Shown here in pieces: positions 1 through 11,025 of a DNA stretch of 64,000 nucleotides. Origin of the DNA: Mucor racemosus (taxonomy: Eukaryota > Mucoromycota > Mucoromycetes > Mucorales > Mucoraceae); assembly GCA_027405735.1 (NCBI GenBank), contig JAPEHQ010000010.1:930001-994000 (forward strand), read 5' to 3'. Every line of letters begins with the position of its first letter. Within the stretch, counting starts at the first letter, position 1. Under the pieces are notes generated by a model, which saw only the letters and a list, made by a program, of their open reading frames with translations, ran no database searches and was not told where the DNA came from. Made by a program: the position numbers and the translations under genes.

Positions 1-804
1 CTGCATTTGTGAATATCAAATTCATGAAAACTCGACTCTCAAGTAGCCACGTGGTACATAGAGCTTAAGAATTATTGGATCTGAATCAATAGGAGGCGTT
101 AAAAACATCTGCCACTTTTTAGTAGTAGATCCCAAAATATGTTCGCTTATTCGTATATAATTGGTTGAAAGCCATGTTACATTTCTTTATTACCATGAGA
201 AACTAACTGAATCTACCAAACTGATCTGCTATAGCACGAATGAGGACGTCAATGTCTATTTTTTCTGAATCTACCGAATTTTGAAATTGATATCCACAAT
301 GTTGAAATCATTTTAAGTAATCGAAATCAATTACTATGTTATGCTCTACGATATTCTTTTTAGAACGTGCAAATTCCTGGTATGATCCCTTTTTTGGTTC
401 TGTACAATAATTAACATCATTTGTTCACTATCCCGTGATCTATTTTTAGTAATGATAGCAAATAAATCTGGTAAATGCTGTGGCTTTCAAAAATTTGAGG
501 ATTAAGTGTTTCAGTTACTGATTGAGTGGGTCCTTGGTCCTTTCGCATACATGTCAGGCCAGATCTAGTAAATGGTTTACACACCAAACGTTTTATTGTT
601 AAAGCCTTGAATGCTGCAACACGGAATCTGCAAATATTTGAATCCTTCGAAAGAGGAAATGATGGTATATGAAAGGACCGTTTTCCTTTTATTACCCCGC
701 CAAGAATTGCTTGAAACATTAAACAACACCATAAATATAAAACTTTCTCTTTTCCTCAAAAGATATATATACATATATACACATATATATATATAATAGA
801 AAAG
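1..804. other. Intergenic, no gene seen
   Basis: AT-rich sequence with no frame showing domain-like composition. The last 60 bases before the first gene are a TATATA-rich stretch (about 764-796) immediately upstream of the ATG at 805, which could include its core promoter. Overlapping short frames at 417-796 on both strands look like chance. Confidence 0.5.
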
Positions 805-1488
805 ATGTATAATCCATATTTGAACGGAAGCGATGCTACTGAGACAACCTCAGACGAACAATCTTCACAAACCAGTATCTCAAACCAACATTTACAACAA
901 ATTCACCAAGAACAACCAGACGAGCAGCCACAACAACATGAAAATTACCAACCTCGACCAGTTGGAAGAAATAAAAAGCATATACTTTACATAGACGATT
1001 ATACAGATAATCCACCATCATATACAGTTGCGCAGGAAAACTACCAAATACCACAAACCTCAGATGCAGACACAAGAGTAGCAACCTTCCCAAATTCAAC
1101 TGAAGATATTCCTTTGGATCCATATCATGCACATTCGCCCACGGAACCAGAAACTGCTCCACTCATGTATGAACAAAATGAACATATACAAACGAATCCA
1201 TCAGCCGATCGAATAGAAATTATTACATACAATCTTTTTGATAAATCAAGAAGAGTGCGTCAATGTTCATTTACTAAACTCCTTTTAGGTTTTGCCATTT
1301 TTGCATTTGGTATTACATTAATGGCAACTGCACTAGCTACTATAAAATGTTATAACCGCTGCGAAGAAGATGGTTGTCCTGGATGCACTAATGTGACACA
1401 TAAAGGAATAATGGCCTCTGGATTCGTTTTTTTTATGTCGACTAGCCTTTGTATTTTATGGAAAATTATAAAATTTGCAGTGTATTAA
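805..1488 (+). CDS. Two-TM PPSY-motif membrane protein, paralog A of a four-gene cluster
   Basis: Unrecognised family. The 227-aa single-exon protein has a polar, Q/T/P-rich N-terminal half. A block reading KHILYIDDYTDNPPSYTVAQ sits near residues 67-90, followed by an EPETAPLMYE block near 115-125. Two hydrophobic helices lie near residues 159-180 and 204-225. The short loop between them carries four cysteines (CYNRC...CPGC). The same architecture recurs in the three genes at 1843, 3161 and 3820, so this is a local tandem family. PPSY fits the PPxY consensus bound by WW domains such as those of Nedd4/Rsp5 ubiquitin ligases; that role is inferred. No N-terminal signal peptide is seen, so the long N-terminal part is probably cytosolic. 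Function is unknown. This gene is on the plus strand, the other three on the minus strand. Confidence 0.8.
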   Translation: MYNPYLNGSDATETTSDEQSSQTSISNQHLQQIHQEQPDEQPQQHENYQPRPVGRNKKHILYIDDYTDNPPSYTVAQENYQIPQTSDADTRVATFPNSTEDIPLDPYHAHSPTEPETAPLMYEQNEHIQTNPSADRIEIITYNLFDKSRRVRQCSFTKLLLGFAIFAFGITLMATALATIKCYNRCEEDGCPGCTNVTHKGIMASGFVFFMSTSLCILWKIIKFAVY

Positions 1489-1842
1489 CATGTGTATATA
1501 TAAATTAAAATATCTTGTATAAAGTCAATAAATTCGAACCATACATCATCTTGCATCTTTTTAATATATAGTATACAAGTGAAATAAATTATACAAATAT
1601 ATTTAGTGAATTTGATATTGCCAAGGAGTCTATCAGGATCAAGTGCGCCTTCCAGAAGACAAATTATTTTATTAGTAATTGCAACTTTACTATATAAATG
1701 CATGTGATTGAATTGTAATGGCGAAACTATACCAACAAAAATAGCATCTTGGCACTGTTATACTAAAAGTTTAATTGGCTGACTGTACAAAAGAGATAGG
1801 AAAAAAAAGGTATAAAGTGCATCAAAGTATAACTCCATCATC
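1489..1842. other. Convergent intergenic region
   Basis: This 354-bp AT-rich spacer lies between the convergent paralogs A and B. It presumably holds both 3' UTRs. No coding or repeat signal was seen. Confidence 0.5.
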
Positions 1843-2415
1843 TTAAGAAAGGGTGAAACGAACAGCTTTCCAAGTAATAAAAATACAAGCCAATATAAAT
1901 ATAATATAAGTAAGAGAGAGTCCTCCTTTGCGTATTCCCTCTAAGCAGTGATCGCAATTGTCTTCATGTTGACAATTATCATAGCACTCATATCCATAAA
2001 GTGTTACTGACATGAATGTTATACCAACAAACCAAACGCAACAAGCCAGGAATATGCGAATTAACGTTATTCCTCTTTTTTTTGTAGGCGTCTTATTGTC
2101 AATTGATTCAAAAATATTTAATTCCACTTGATCAAGTGATGGTGCTGACGGTATATTTTCATTTTGTGTGCGTTCTGCCATCATTAGTGGTGCTGTTTCT
2201 GGTTCCGAGGAAGTATTTTCGTAATAAGTATTTAAAGGAATATCTTCAGGCGGTTGCAACAGTGTATCAGATCTATATTCTGCATCTGAAGTTTGTATTG
2301 TCTGATGATGATGGCGGTTGCTTTCCTGTGCAACATTATAAGAAGGTGGACTCGCCTCATAATCATCGAAATATAAAATGTGTTTCTGTGCAGATAGTTG
2401 TTGTTGTGGTTGTGG

Positions 2416-2456
<41 letters not shown>

Positions 2457-2547
2457 GAGATGATAGAAAGGGGTTATGCGAGGTAGTAGTTTCGTCATTT
2501 TGGATAGGCTCGTCTAGTTGTTGAGTATTATGATTTAATATTGACAT
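1843..2547 (-). CDS. Two-TM PPSY-motif membrane protein, paralog B, with polyglutamine tract
   Basis: A 234-aa single-exon protein of the same unrecognised family as the gene at 805. The N-terminal third contains an uninterrupted glutamine run followed by a QPQPQQQ stretch (about residues 30-51), encoded by a GTT/CAA trinucleotide repeat at about 2399-2457 that could vary in length between strains. It is followed by HILYFDDYEASPPSYNVAQE, then an EPETAPLM block. Two C-terminal hydrophobic segments (about 163-185 and 209-230) flank a Cys loop (CYDNC...CDHC). It is convergent with paralog A. PPSY is a candidate WW-domain ligand (inference). The ATG at 2547 is the first in frame and matches the N-terminal position of the other paralogs. 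Confidence 0.8.
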
Positions 2548-3160
2548 CTTTTAATTTTTCAATCAAGATAATGAAAGAACCAGGAAAAAGACTAAATTAT
2601 CCCCAAAACTTTACTAATATCAAAATTTTAAGATCTTGGCGGATTTTCAGATATCCAATGAAAAGAAACGAATGATATGCTTTGCACCCTCCTTATTGAG
2701 GATGTTTAATCTGAAGACTGGACATTTTCAATTGAATGACCGTTTAAAAACATTGCTTTTGACCCTTCATGTTTACTAAAACCTGTATCTTAATTTGTGG
2801 TATTTTGCTCTCAAATCTAAAAAGAATGGCCTTATTATATTTCAGTTTTTTTAAGAAAACTGGGAGGTTTTTTATTTTTAGTATTCTTTCAGTAGTTTTA
2901 ATTGGCTAATAATCAAATTAAAATACTTCAAAAAATTGATTACATGCATTTTGGTAGATTTTTTTTGAATGCAGCAATTTGAAATACCGATGTTTCACGT
3001 TTTCAAAAGTGTGCAATGTCATTATGAATATAAGTTACTCCATCATATTGATTTTACGAAATAGTTTAAGTTAATACAAGTGGATTATATCACGATTTTA
3101 TTATATACAAGTTTTATAGAATATTATTATAAGATATTAATTAATATTTGAGCAATTGGC
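2548..3160. other. Intergenic between paralogs B and C
   Basis: AT-rich, no gene seen. It should contain the promoter of paralog B (reading leftward from 2547) and the 3' UTR of paralog C. Confidence 0.45.
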
Positions 3161-3640
3161 TTAAGCTTTGTTTCGTTGACAAAATGATGCAATTTTAAAC
3201 GCAATGATAATAAAGGACAAGATTACAAAAATAACCAAACTAGCTATAAGACCTTTCATAGATTTATCATTGCACATATCACAGAAATTACCACAATCTG
3301 ATCTGCATTTCAAGGTAGCGCCCATAGTTCCTAATAATGCTACAAAGGTTGCTAAAACATCGCAAACGACTGCAAACCAGAAAAGCGATAAACATCCTAC
3401 TCGTCGTTGGCCATTCGGCATGCTATCGTTAGAAGCATCCTGTTTTGGTGGGACATGAGGTGCTATACTATGAGCTTTATCAGGAATTACTTCTTGTTCA
3501 GAACAAATTGTTTTTAGGTGCTTGTCGTCTTGGTATGTAACAACGTTTTTTTCTTCATCAAAAGTGTATGATGGAGGGGGAGATGAATAGTCTGTATCAT
3601 CAGCTAAGACAATGTTTGCTTGTTTTTTAGTAGCTGACAT
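3161..3640 (-). CDS. Two-TM PPSY-motif membrane protein, paralog C (short form)
   Basis: A 159-aa single-exon member of the cluster and the most divergent copy. It keeps the acidic start of the motif block (ADDTDYSSPPPSY) but lacks the HILY lead-in, the VAQ tail and the EPE-APLM block. Two hydrophobic segments lie near residues 84-110 and 127-150, with a loop carrying CRSDC...CDMC. The shorter N-terminal region suggests loss of the Q/T-rich linker seen in its neighbours. Same orientation as B and D. Function unknown; membrane location is inferred from the helices. Confidence 0.75.
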   Translation of the reverse strand: MSATKKQANIVLADDTDYSSPPPSYTFDEEKNVVTYQDDKHLKTICSEQEVIPDKAHSIAPHVPPKQDASNDSMPNGQRRVGCLSLFWFAVVCDVLATFVALLGTMGATLKCRSDCGNFCDMCNDKSMKGLIASLVIFVILSFIIIAFKIASFCQRNKA

Positions 3641-3819
3641 TGAGAAAAAGATTAATAAATTGACAATTGAAAGAGTTGAAATAATCGCTTTATAAGTTAC
3701 ATATTTTTATTATAAATACAAGAATTCCTTGGTGAAATCCCAGAAAGGCTCCAGTAGCTTCAAAAACAGCGAATTATAATATTAAAAAAGACAGGTATAT
3801 TGTATAAATGGGTACTAAT

Positions 3820-4452
3820 TTATAAGATTATTCGTTGTGCAACTTTTCCCATGATGGCCAAACTACCCAAGATAAAGGTAATATAGCCAAATGCTGTAAA
3901 TCCATCACGACTAATTGCTGGACATTGATCACAACTATCTCTTTCTTTACAAGACTTATAACAATCAAATGTAGCAAGAATAGCCGACATTAAGGTAATC
4001 CCAATAGCAAAGATACTAAAGGCTAAGAATTTGCGAAAAAGTGTCCAACGAGGTTTGGTTTTTATATTGCTATCAGAATTGTAGAAACCCAATTCCATTT
4101 GATCCATCAATGGGGCTGTAGGTTTATAATGATTATCTTCTGTTGATGCTCTCATGAGAGGCGCTGTGTCAAGTTCTGGCTCTGTGGATGTACCATTGTA
4201 GGTATTCATAAGAATTTCTTCACTTGCTTCAAGTGAATCATCTACGACTGAACCTTGTGATGTATCGTAGTTTTGTTGTGCAACACTATAAGACGGAGGC
4301 ATTGTATCGTAATCTTCGACATAAAGTAAATGTTTTTCTGGTGTGATAACAGTTGTATGGTGGTTTCCCAGTGAAGGTGATGATAGTATAAAGTTATCTG
4401 AATTATCATTAGGCTCATTGGCATCGCTTGTGTTGAGATATGGATTAGACAT
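3820..4452 (-). CDS. Two-TM PPSY-motif membrane protein, paralog D
   Basis: A 210-aa single-exon protein. Its N-terminus (MSNPYLN) is nearly the same as that of paralog A (MYNPYLN), making A and D the closest pair. It has KHLLYVEDYDTMPPSYSVAQ, a PELDTAPLMR block, and two hydrophobic segments near residues 141-162 and 187-207. The loop carries CYKSC...CDQC. Orientation matches B and C. The order A(+) B(-) C(-) D(-) within 3.7 kb points to tandem duplication with one inversion. No enzyme motif is visible. The PPxY motif could recruit WW-domain proteins (inference). Confidence 0.8.
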   Translation of the reverse strand: MSNPYLNTSDANEPNDNSDNFILSSPSLGNHHTTVITPEKHLLYVEDYDTMPPSYSVAQQNYDTSQGSVVDDSLEASEEILMNTYNGTSTEPELDTAPLMRASTEDNHYKPTAPLMDQMELGFYNSDSNIKTKPRWTLFRKFLAFSIFAIGITLMSAILATFDCYKSCKERDSCDQCPAISRDGFTAFGYITFILGSLAIMGKVAQRIIL

Positions 4453-5114
4453 TTTGTTGATTTGTAAGAGTTATTAGAAAAAGAGAGGTTTACACATAAT
4501 TTGGGCTTTAAATAAGCTCAAGACTTTCTTGGCAGATCATCGATAATGGAAAGGAAAAAAGGTCCTTTTTTTGTTTCGCTGCTAAAAAAATGACATGAAA
4601 TTACAATTCTTTTTTGTATACCAAATCTTGAAATGTTTGCATTTCAAAAAGAAAAAAAAATACGAGAGTGAGGAGAATATCCTACTTGACCTATTTTCAC
4701 TTTAGTTTATATAATTTTCTTAACTTCCTGTTGAAGATAAAACTCTTTGAATATTGATTAAATGATTCTTTTTCAGAAAAATTCAGCGAATTTTTTTTCG
4801 TCCATCAGTCTCATTCTTATGGATGTATATCATTTGGATGTGGATTAATTGAAGAAACAGCAAGCAAGATACATAAAAACAAGCCAACATTTCTTTTGTT
4901 AATTTTACGTCGACTGATATGAAACTTGAGATATGCATGTTATTGTGTTATTTGGGAAACCACCACCCAAACACGGCTCTATATATGCAATGAAAAGTGT
5001 TTATTTTTAGTTTGAGGATACCGTATTTCACGGCAACCTTTAAAATCAATAAATTAGATATACGAAATACAAATTTTCATTCATGTAATCAAAAATAAAA
5101 AGAAGAAGGTATGT
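4453..5114. other. Intergenic: promoter of paralog D and 3' flank of the SDR gene
   Basis: AT-rich with several short A/T runs (for example about 4640-4660). No frame or repeat stands out. Confidence 0.45.
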
Positions 5115-6033
5115 TTAAGAGCGATTGAAAGGCTTCATTTCTTCATCATTCCAACTATACATCTGACCAGAGAGTTCCTTTGGTGGGTTATTAGCTAAAG
5201 CAACCAATACATGACCAGGATCTTGGGGTTGTACCAGATTTCCAGTGCGATGAAGTTCGATAAACTTGACATGGTCTTCCTTCATCCCTTGCTCGCCTTC
5301 AGAACGAATGAGATTTTGCATTTCAGTATCAACAACACCAGGGCGAATAGCAATGGTGGTAACATCTGGTTCTTCTACAGATAAAGTATTGGCAATATGA
5401 TTGACTGTAGCTTTTGATCTATGAGAAATTATATATAAATTGACAGCTCATTGTAATAAATTAAATACAAAACTTACGCGCCATAAGCACCCCAACCCTT
5501 ATATCCCTTAAGAGCAGCACCAGAAGAAACAATAATGATAGAACCTTTAGATTTGCGAAGAGAAGGCAAAGCAAGTTGTACAAGTGTAATAATTGAAAAT
5601 ACATTAATATCGAATAATCTCTTCCAGCCTTCAACAGGACCATCCGAAATAGGAGCAATTGGTTCGAGAACACTAAAAACCAAAGTTGTTATGGCAACGT
5701 TCTTTTTCAAATATAATTGCTATGGTAACCACCACGTTGTGATGAAATAACTTACCCTGCATTGGCAACAACAGAATCAAGTTTACCCCATTTATCAAGT
5801 GCAATATTAACAGCCTTATGGATTACTTTTTCATCGCAAACATCGCCAACGACATATTCTAAATGACCTCCCTTTCCAAAATCAGATTCAACTTGTTTTT
5901 TAAGTTGTTCCAATAAAGCCTCGCTTCTTGCAATAGCAACAACTTTAGCATCAAACTTTGTAATAGCTTCTAAAGTAGCAGCTTTACCGATGCCTTTACT
6001 GGCACCTGTGATAATAATAACTTTTGGAGACAT
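5115..6033 (-). CDS. Short-chain dehydrogenase/reductase (SDR)
   Basis: Spliced model: exons 6033-5756, 5672-5478 and 5418-5115, 259 codons including stop (258 aa). Both introns have GT...AG ends. A classical SDR with one Rossmann domain. The cofactor motif is TGASKGIG near residue 10, followed by GDVCD (acidic/adenine site) and the NAG motif rebuilt across intron 1. The catalytic serine lies in IIVSSGAAL, and the YGASK catalytic Tyr/Lys pair is assembled across intron 2. The later IRPGVVDTEM block is the usual PG motif. This length is typical of cytosolic NAD(P)H-dependent SDRs resembling yeast YIR035C/YIR036C; the substrate cannot be read from sequence. It is divergent from the ArfGAP gene, with 191 bp between start codons. 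Confidence 0.9.
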
Positions 6034-6224
6034 AATTTAAACAGATAAAAAACGTGGGGCAATCGATTTTTTCGAGCACATGTGTACTGCAATATATGAG
6101 CCGGAGTCTATATGACTATGTATGTTGAGAAACATAAACAACATACTTAAAACAGAGTTTTTTCCCTCTTTTTGTTTTCTTCCTTTTTTTTCATTTCTTT
6201 TTTCATTATACTTTTATATACAAA
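6034..6224. promoter_or_regulatory. Shared divergent promoter, SDR / ArfGAP
   Basis: 191 bp separate the two start codons. The ArfGAP side is strongly pyrimidine-rich (about 6155-6212) directly before its ATG, a pattern also seen upstream of other genes here. No specific factor site is claimed. Confidence 0.4.
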
Positions 6225-8959
6225 ATGGGTGAACAGTCAATTGTTATGCCACCTTTTGTTCAAGATATATCATCATCAAAAAGTTCCGATAATAATCTAG
6301 CACGTCAACAAGGAACAGCAGGAGGAGGAACAGAAGTTGACCTTGAAGATGGACCTTTATTTAGAGCTACAATAAAAGAATACGAAGGCCGAACGAGTGT
6401 ATTGAAAGCTTATTTAAAGCGTATTCTTAAATCAGCCAGTGCAACATTAGAAGCCAAAAATAATTTATTAGAACAAGATAAACTATTTATTGAATCGTTG
6501 AAAGAAGCACCATTCACTGAACCATTATTTACGCATTATCTTGATTCAACTTGGTCAAAATTACATGAACAACAAGAAAGATTATCATTTTGTATGCAGA
6601 ATTTATTGATCAGTCCGTTACAAAAATTATACGATATGGATATCAAAACAGTCGATACAAAAAGAAAGCAGTTTGAAGATGTTAGTAAGGAATATTACTC
6701 AAATTTATCAAAATACTTAAGCATAAAGACACCTGGAAATACCAAAAAGCAAAAAGCAGAATCTGAATTTATGGGTAAAAAAAGTGAGTTTGATCTGGTT
6801 CGATTTGATTATTATTCTTTCTTGAGAGACCTTCATGGAGGGAAAAAAGAGCAAGAGATTTTGTATCATTTACTAAATCATCATGAAAAACAATACGCTT
6901 ATTATCAATCTGTTCAAAAGACATTGGAACCTTATAAACATGGCTTGGATCAGTTAGCAACAATCATTGCCGAAGCTTCCCGTGAGCAGAAAGTCGTAAA
7001 TCAAGAGAGACATGAAAAAAGAAAAATTCTGGTAGAGAAATATACAACTCCCAATATGATAGATGATGAAAAAAATAAAAGAAAATCGCTATATGCAATG
7101 CTTTCACCTACATCAATGGCTCCCATATCGCCAACAAATTATGAATCAGTTATAACACCTACTTCTCCACCAAATTTGGATCTATCGGCCACGACCGAGC
7201 CTTCTATTGGATTAGGTATTCAGGTACCAAATGTAGAGAGTAAATTCAAAGGTATTCGTGATTTAGAGCAACAAGATCAAGATTTTATTCATAGTAGTGG
7301 ACGTAAAAAAGAAGGCTTTTTATTTGCCCCATCTAAACCAATCAAGAATAGCAACACACCTTCATTTGATATGTCCTCTACTGTTAACTGGCACAAGTAT
7401 TGGTGTGTTTTGAGCAGTGGACAACTTCATGAATACAGTAACTGGAAAAAACATTTGGAAACTCATATTGAACCCATCGATTTAAGGTTTGCCACTGTTA
7501 GAGAAGCACGTAATGCCGATCGTCGGTTCTGTTTTGAGGTCATTACACCCAATTTTCGAAGAATGTATCAGGCTACTTCAAACGAAGAGTTATCAAGTTG
7601 GATTGCTACGATAAATAATGCAATTAGTAGTCTATTAAATGGAATGAGTAGCTCAACAGATCTAAAAAATGGTAGTACATTAAAGAAATCAAATACTTGG
7701 AAACAAGCAAGATCACTGAGCGGTGCTTTGAGCGGTTTAGCTGCTGCAAAAGACAAGTATTTGAAAAAGAGACATAGCCATCAACACCATAACAGTGATC
7801 AAAAGTTAGTTATCTCACCACCGTTACCAAATTATCAACCCACTTCTTCCAATTCTGCATCAAACGGATCAAATAATACTGATTTAGTACTGCAGTTAAG
7901 AAAAGATTTATCAAACACTATCTGTGCAGATTGTTCAGCCAAGAATCCAGATTGGTGTTCACTGAATCTTGGCATACTTGTTTGTATAGGTATTTAGTAT
8001 AAATATATATTCGTTTGATACACAAATCTAATCCATTATTAGAATGTTCGGGTATTCATCGTAGTCTGGGTACTCATATTTCCAAAGTGAGATCTCTAAC
8101 TCTTGATAGCGCATCTTTCACTCCTGATATCGTCAAACTTTTACTATCTATTGGTAATGCTAAATCAAATGCAGTTTGGGAATCACAATTGCATGACGTT
8201 GCTATCAATAAACCTACACCTGTTGATTCAAGAGATATCAAATTGAAATACATTCAAGCCAAATATGTTGATAAATCCCTAGTGAAGCCAATAGAGTCTA
8301 TCACAAGTCCAATGGAGTTATTATACACAGCTATTGAACATGACGATATTCCAAGAGCTTTATATGCTATTGCATTGGGGGCTAATGTCAATGAACCTTT
8401 ACCAAGCGATACTGTTATACCCATCATCAAAAAGAAGAAATATTCCACACTTAGATTGCCTCTACTTGATGTAGATGGAAACGAATATTTAGATCGTACT
8501 CTTGAGATTGAACAACAACCACCAAAAGAAGAAGATTTACTCATTGTTAGATATGCTTTGCATTATGCATTATTACCGTACAGCAACAGCATGGACGATT
8601 GTGAGAGTAGTACAACTGCTACAAGTAGCGGCATGCATCCATGCGTAGACGATACTAGCAGCAGTAATAATATGAGCAGTAGTAGTAGTAGCACGCATAC
8701 CAGCAGTAGTCATAATAGTAGTCAGCATATAACCACAAAATCTCGTATATTCTCAATGGCAGAATTTCTGTTTCAAAACGGTGCTGATGTAGCTATTATT
8801 GATCCTTCTACAGGTTGTTTATTAGCAGACTTGATTGGTTTGGGCGAATTAGTAGATGATGAAGCAATTGCTTACTTGAATATGAAAAATAGCTTACGTG
8901 GTCAATCTCCTATTGTACGAAGCCAAATTATACCAAATCCTCCTGCGACTCACCAATAA
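6225..8959 (+). CDS. ArfGAP with BAR, PH, ArfGAP and ankyrin regions (ACAP/Cnt6-like)
   Basis: Two exons, 6225-7989 and 8043-8959, give 893 aa. The 53-nt intron splits the ArfGAP zinc finger: CADC...VCI before it and ECSGIHRSLG after it, restoring the CxxC-x16-CxxC finger and the arginine of the IHRSLG motif needed to stimulate GTP hydrolysis on Arf. Domains in order: a helical BAR-type region (about 30-260); a PH domain (about 360-465, KKEGFLF... through WIATINNAI); a basic/serine linker; the ArfGAP domain (about 565-690); then ankyrin-like sequence (ELLYTAIEHDDIPRALYAI, NGADVAIID) interrupted by a serine-rich insert from AGT-type repeats at 8655-8720. Family members sense membrane curvature and act on Arf GTPases in Golgi/endosomal traffic. 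Similar domain order occurs in fission yeast Cnt6 and animal ACAPs. Confidence 0.92.
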
Positions 8960-9934
8960 TATATATAATATCATACATTTTCAAAAACAAATCATTTTAT
9001 CACATAATTTCATTATTTTATATATCGTATTAATTATTCATAATAACGCTAATTATAAATCAGTTAAACTTAATAAATGTATTACATAAATTAAATTTCT
9101 CATTTTAAATTAAAGCGATCTATTATTTAACGGGGTTACTCGGATGGCGTTACACATTTTTGGCTGAATATTTGGCATTTCCCGATGAAGCTAATACATT
9201 GTGTTACCACAAAAATAGGCGTTGTAATATAAAATAAAATGAAATGTCAACATCTGCCATTACTTGTTGGTCAAATGAACCATTTAAAGTATACAAATGC
9301 AACTGCATTATATGATGTATCTCTTTAATTATGCATAAAACCGCTTAAATCAACCAAAAAGCTGCACTTTCAAAGAACTGCTTTATGCAATTTTGCACAA
9401 ATCTGAAGCTCAAAATTGATCAAACCTATTTCTTGAATCAAATACCTTGTTTCTACATGTTTTCTCAATTTTTGGCGTGATAAATAATATGGTTCAAATC
9501 GATGACCCCCCTATCCTTATATTTTTAAGGAAATAGCGATAAAATTGTTTAATTGACATTTTGACCCGAAAATGGAGTCTTTTACTATATCTTTCCAAAA
9601 TCCAAAATGATTAGAATTCATATAAAAGCGCTTGTTTTTCCATTATTCTTAAATTAGCTTTTGTGGAGAAACCCATTTTTTTATTTATCAAAATTTAAAT
9701 TTATACAATTTCTTTGGTAAGAAAATTTGAGCTTTTGCCGTCATTCGACGAAGGATTTAAAGATCTTCTACAGTATACGCTTATAACTCGCAATAATCTA
9801 TATAGATTTGCATATTATTCTATGGAAAGATATGCGAAAAAAATAGTTTTTTTTTTTCAAGAATGTCAATTTTTCGAATTTGTCGGCCCTATAGCCATAC
9901 CTGGAGCTGAGGATTTAAAAATATAATACTGGAT
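8960..9934. other. Intergenic, AT-rich
   Basis: Holds the 3' flank of the ArfGAP gene and about 900 bp of AT-rich DNA without a supported gene. A 70-codon frame at 9714-9926 has no recognisable features and no splice partners, so it is not called. Confidence 0.45.
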
Positions 9935-11025
9935 CTACCTGCTGAAAATTGGTGATTATTAAAGTATGTATAGTATTCACATGGTTTGAATGAATGAATA
10001 AACTTATGTTAATCTATTTAGTTTCTAAAAAATATTTGTTTCTATTTAGTGGCCAACAACAGCTAAGGAGGGGAAAACGAGATGTTGACTTGTATACCAC
10101 TACCAACTCTCAAAGGTACGCCATAATTATTACTTATTAGCTTGTTATTAATAATTGATTTTACTAATAAATCAATTTTTATAGGTCAAAATTTTGTTCT
10201 GGTAAAGCATTGAATAAATTGGCTTGGGACAAAGAGGGTAAAAAGGTAGCAATAGGTTCCAGTGATGGCCATATTTATGTTTATGATATTGGAGAGGTAA
10301 GACTAAAACTTAATGTAAATCACCTCTAGCGCAATAATTATAAAGTAAGACTATATTATTATCGAATAAACTACCACACAATATTAACATGTATAAAGGT
10401 TTATAGTAATAAGTTTGAATCAAGTGTGTACAGCATTGTAAATTCTTGAAAAAAGTTCTGGAGTATTATAAAATCTCTTATTTTTAAGACTTACAAGGCT
10501 TATAAGCGGAATATTAATTTAGAAAATTATTCTTGTCCAGATCATCAATTTTGACATTTTTTAATTTTTTTTTTCTGATTTTGCAAATCTAGAGTTAATT
10601 ATACTATCAATTATAAAAACAAAAAATATACACATATACAACATTTAGCGCTCTATTTGCTCAATAAAAAATAACAAACATTTTTATTGCAAAATATTAC
10701 ATGAAAATCCTTTAATCAAAAAACCGTTTTTGGGCCAAAAGTACAAAGTTTCATTACTTAATATTTAATATTAAGCTTTTATAAAATGCGTATTAGCTAT
10801 GGCTACAATTTTCTCTCACAATATAGTATATTTAAACGTTGATTTTGGTATCAAAATTTGATTTTTCTATTTTTTGATCAAAATCATGAGTGTTGGTAAG
10901 GGTAAAATGATCCCCGAAAATGTCCGCTACAAAATCTGAATTTTCAGACTGTACGTGGTTAAATATAAGAAAAGTAAAAATACATACTTTTATTTAAAAC
11001 TTGGACATATCATAGTATAAGATAT
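9935..11025 (+). repeat. Repeat family B, copy 1 (carries host WD40 exons)
   Basis: This stretch recurs in reverse orientation at about 51.42-52.65 kb and, truncated and interrupted, at about 56.13-57.44 kb. The three share long near-identical blocks, for example the region around ACTGTACGTGGTTAAATATA (about 10950-10969) and the intron-like DNA around 10300-10900. The left end of the shared block contains two spliceable exons of a WD40 protein, listed separately. Boundaries were judged by eye and may be off by tens of bases. No terminal inverted repeat or target duplication was found, so whether it is a transposon or a segmental duplication is open. Confidence 0.75.
10050..10296 (+). pseudogene. 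WD40 gene fragment, dynein intermediate chain-like C-terminal exons
   Basis: Two exons, 10050-10115 and 10185-10296, with correct AG acceptors and GT donors and matching phase, read GQQQLRRGKRDVDLY... and then ALNKLAWDKEGKKVAIGSSD followed by GHIYVYDIGE. This resembles a terminal beta-propeller blade of fungal cytoplasmic dynein intermediate chains (family knowledge, moderate certainty). No start codon, upstream WD repeats or downstream exon was found, so it is a relic or captured fragment. The inverse copy at 52.27-52.53 kb has frame-breaking differences. The copy near 57.37-57.43 kb keeps only part of the second exon. Confidence 0.65.

Noticed and set aside
417..796. Overlapping short frames on both strands upstream of the first PPSY gene
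   Set aside because: No domain-like composition and no splice partners; overlapping frames on opposite strands in AT-rich DNA are expected by chance.
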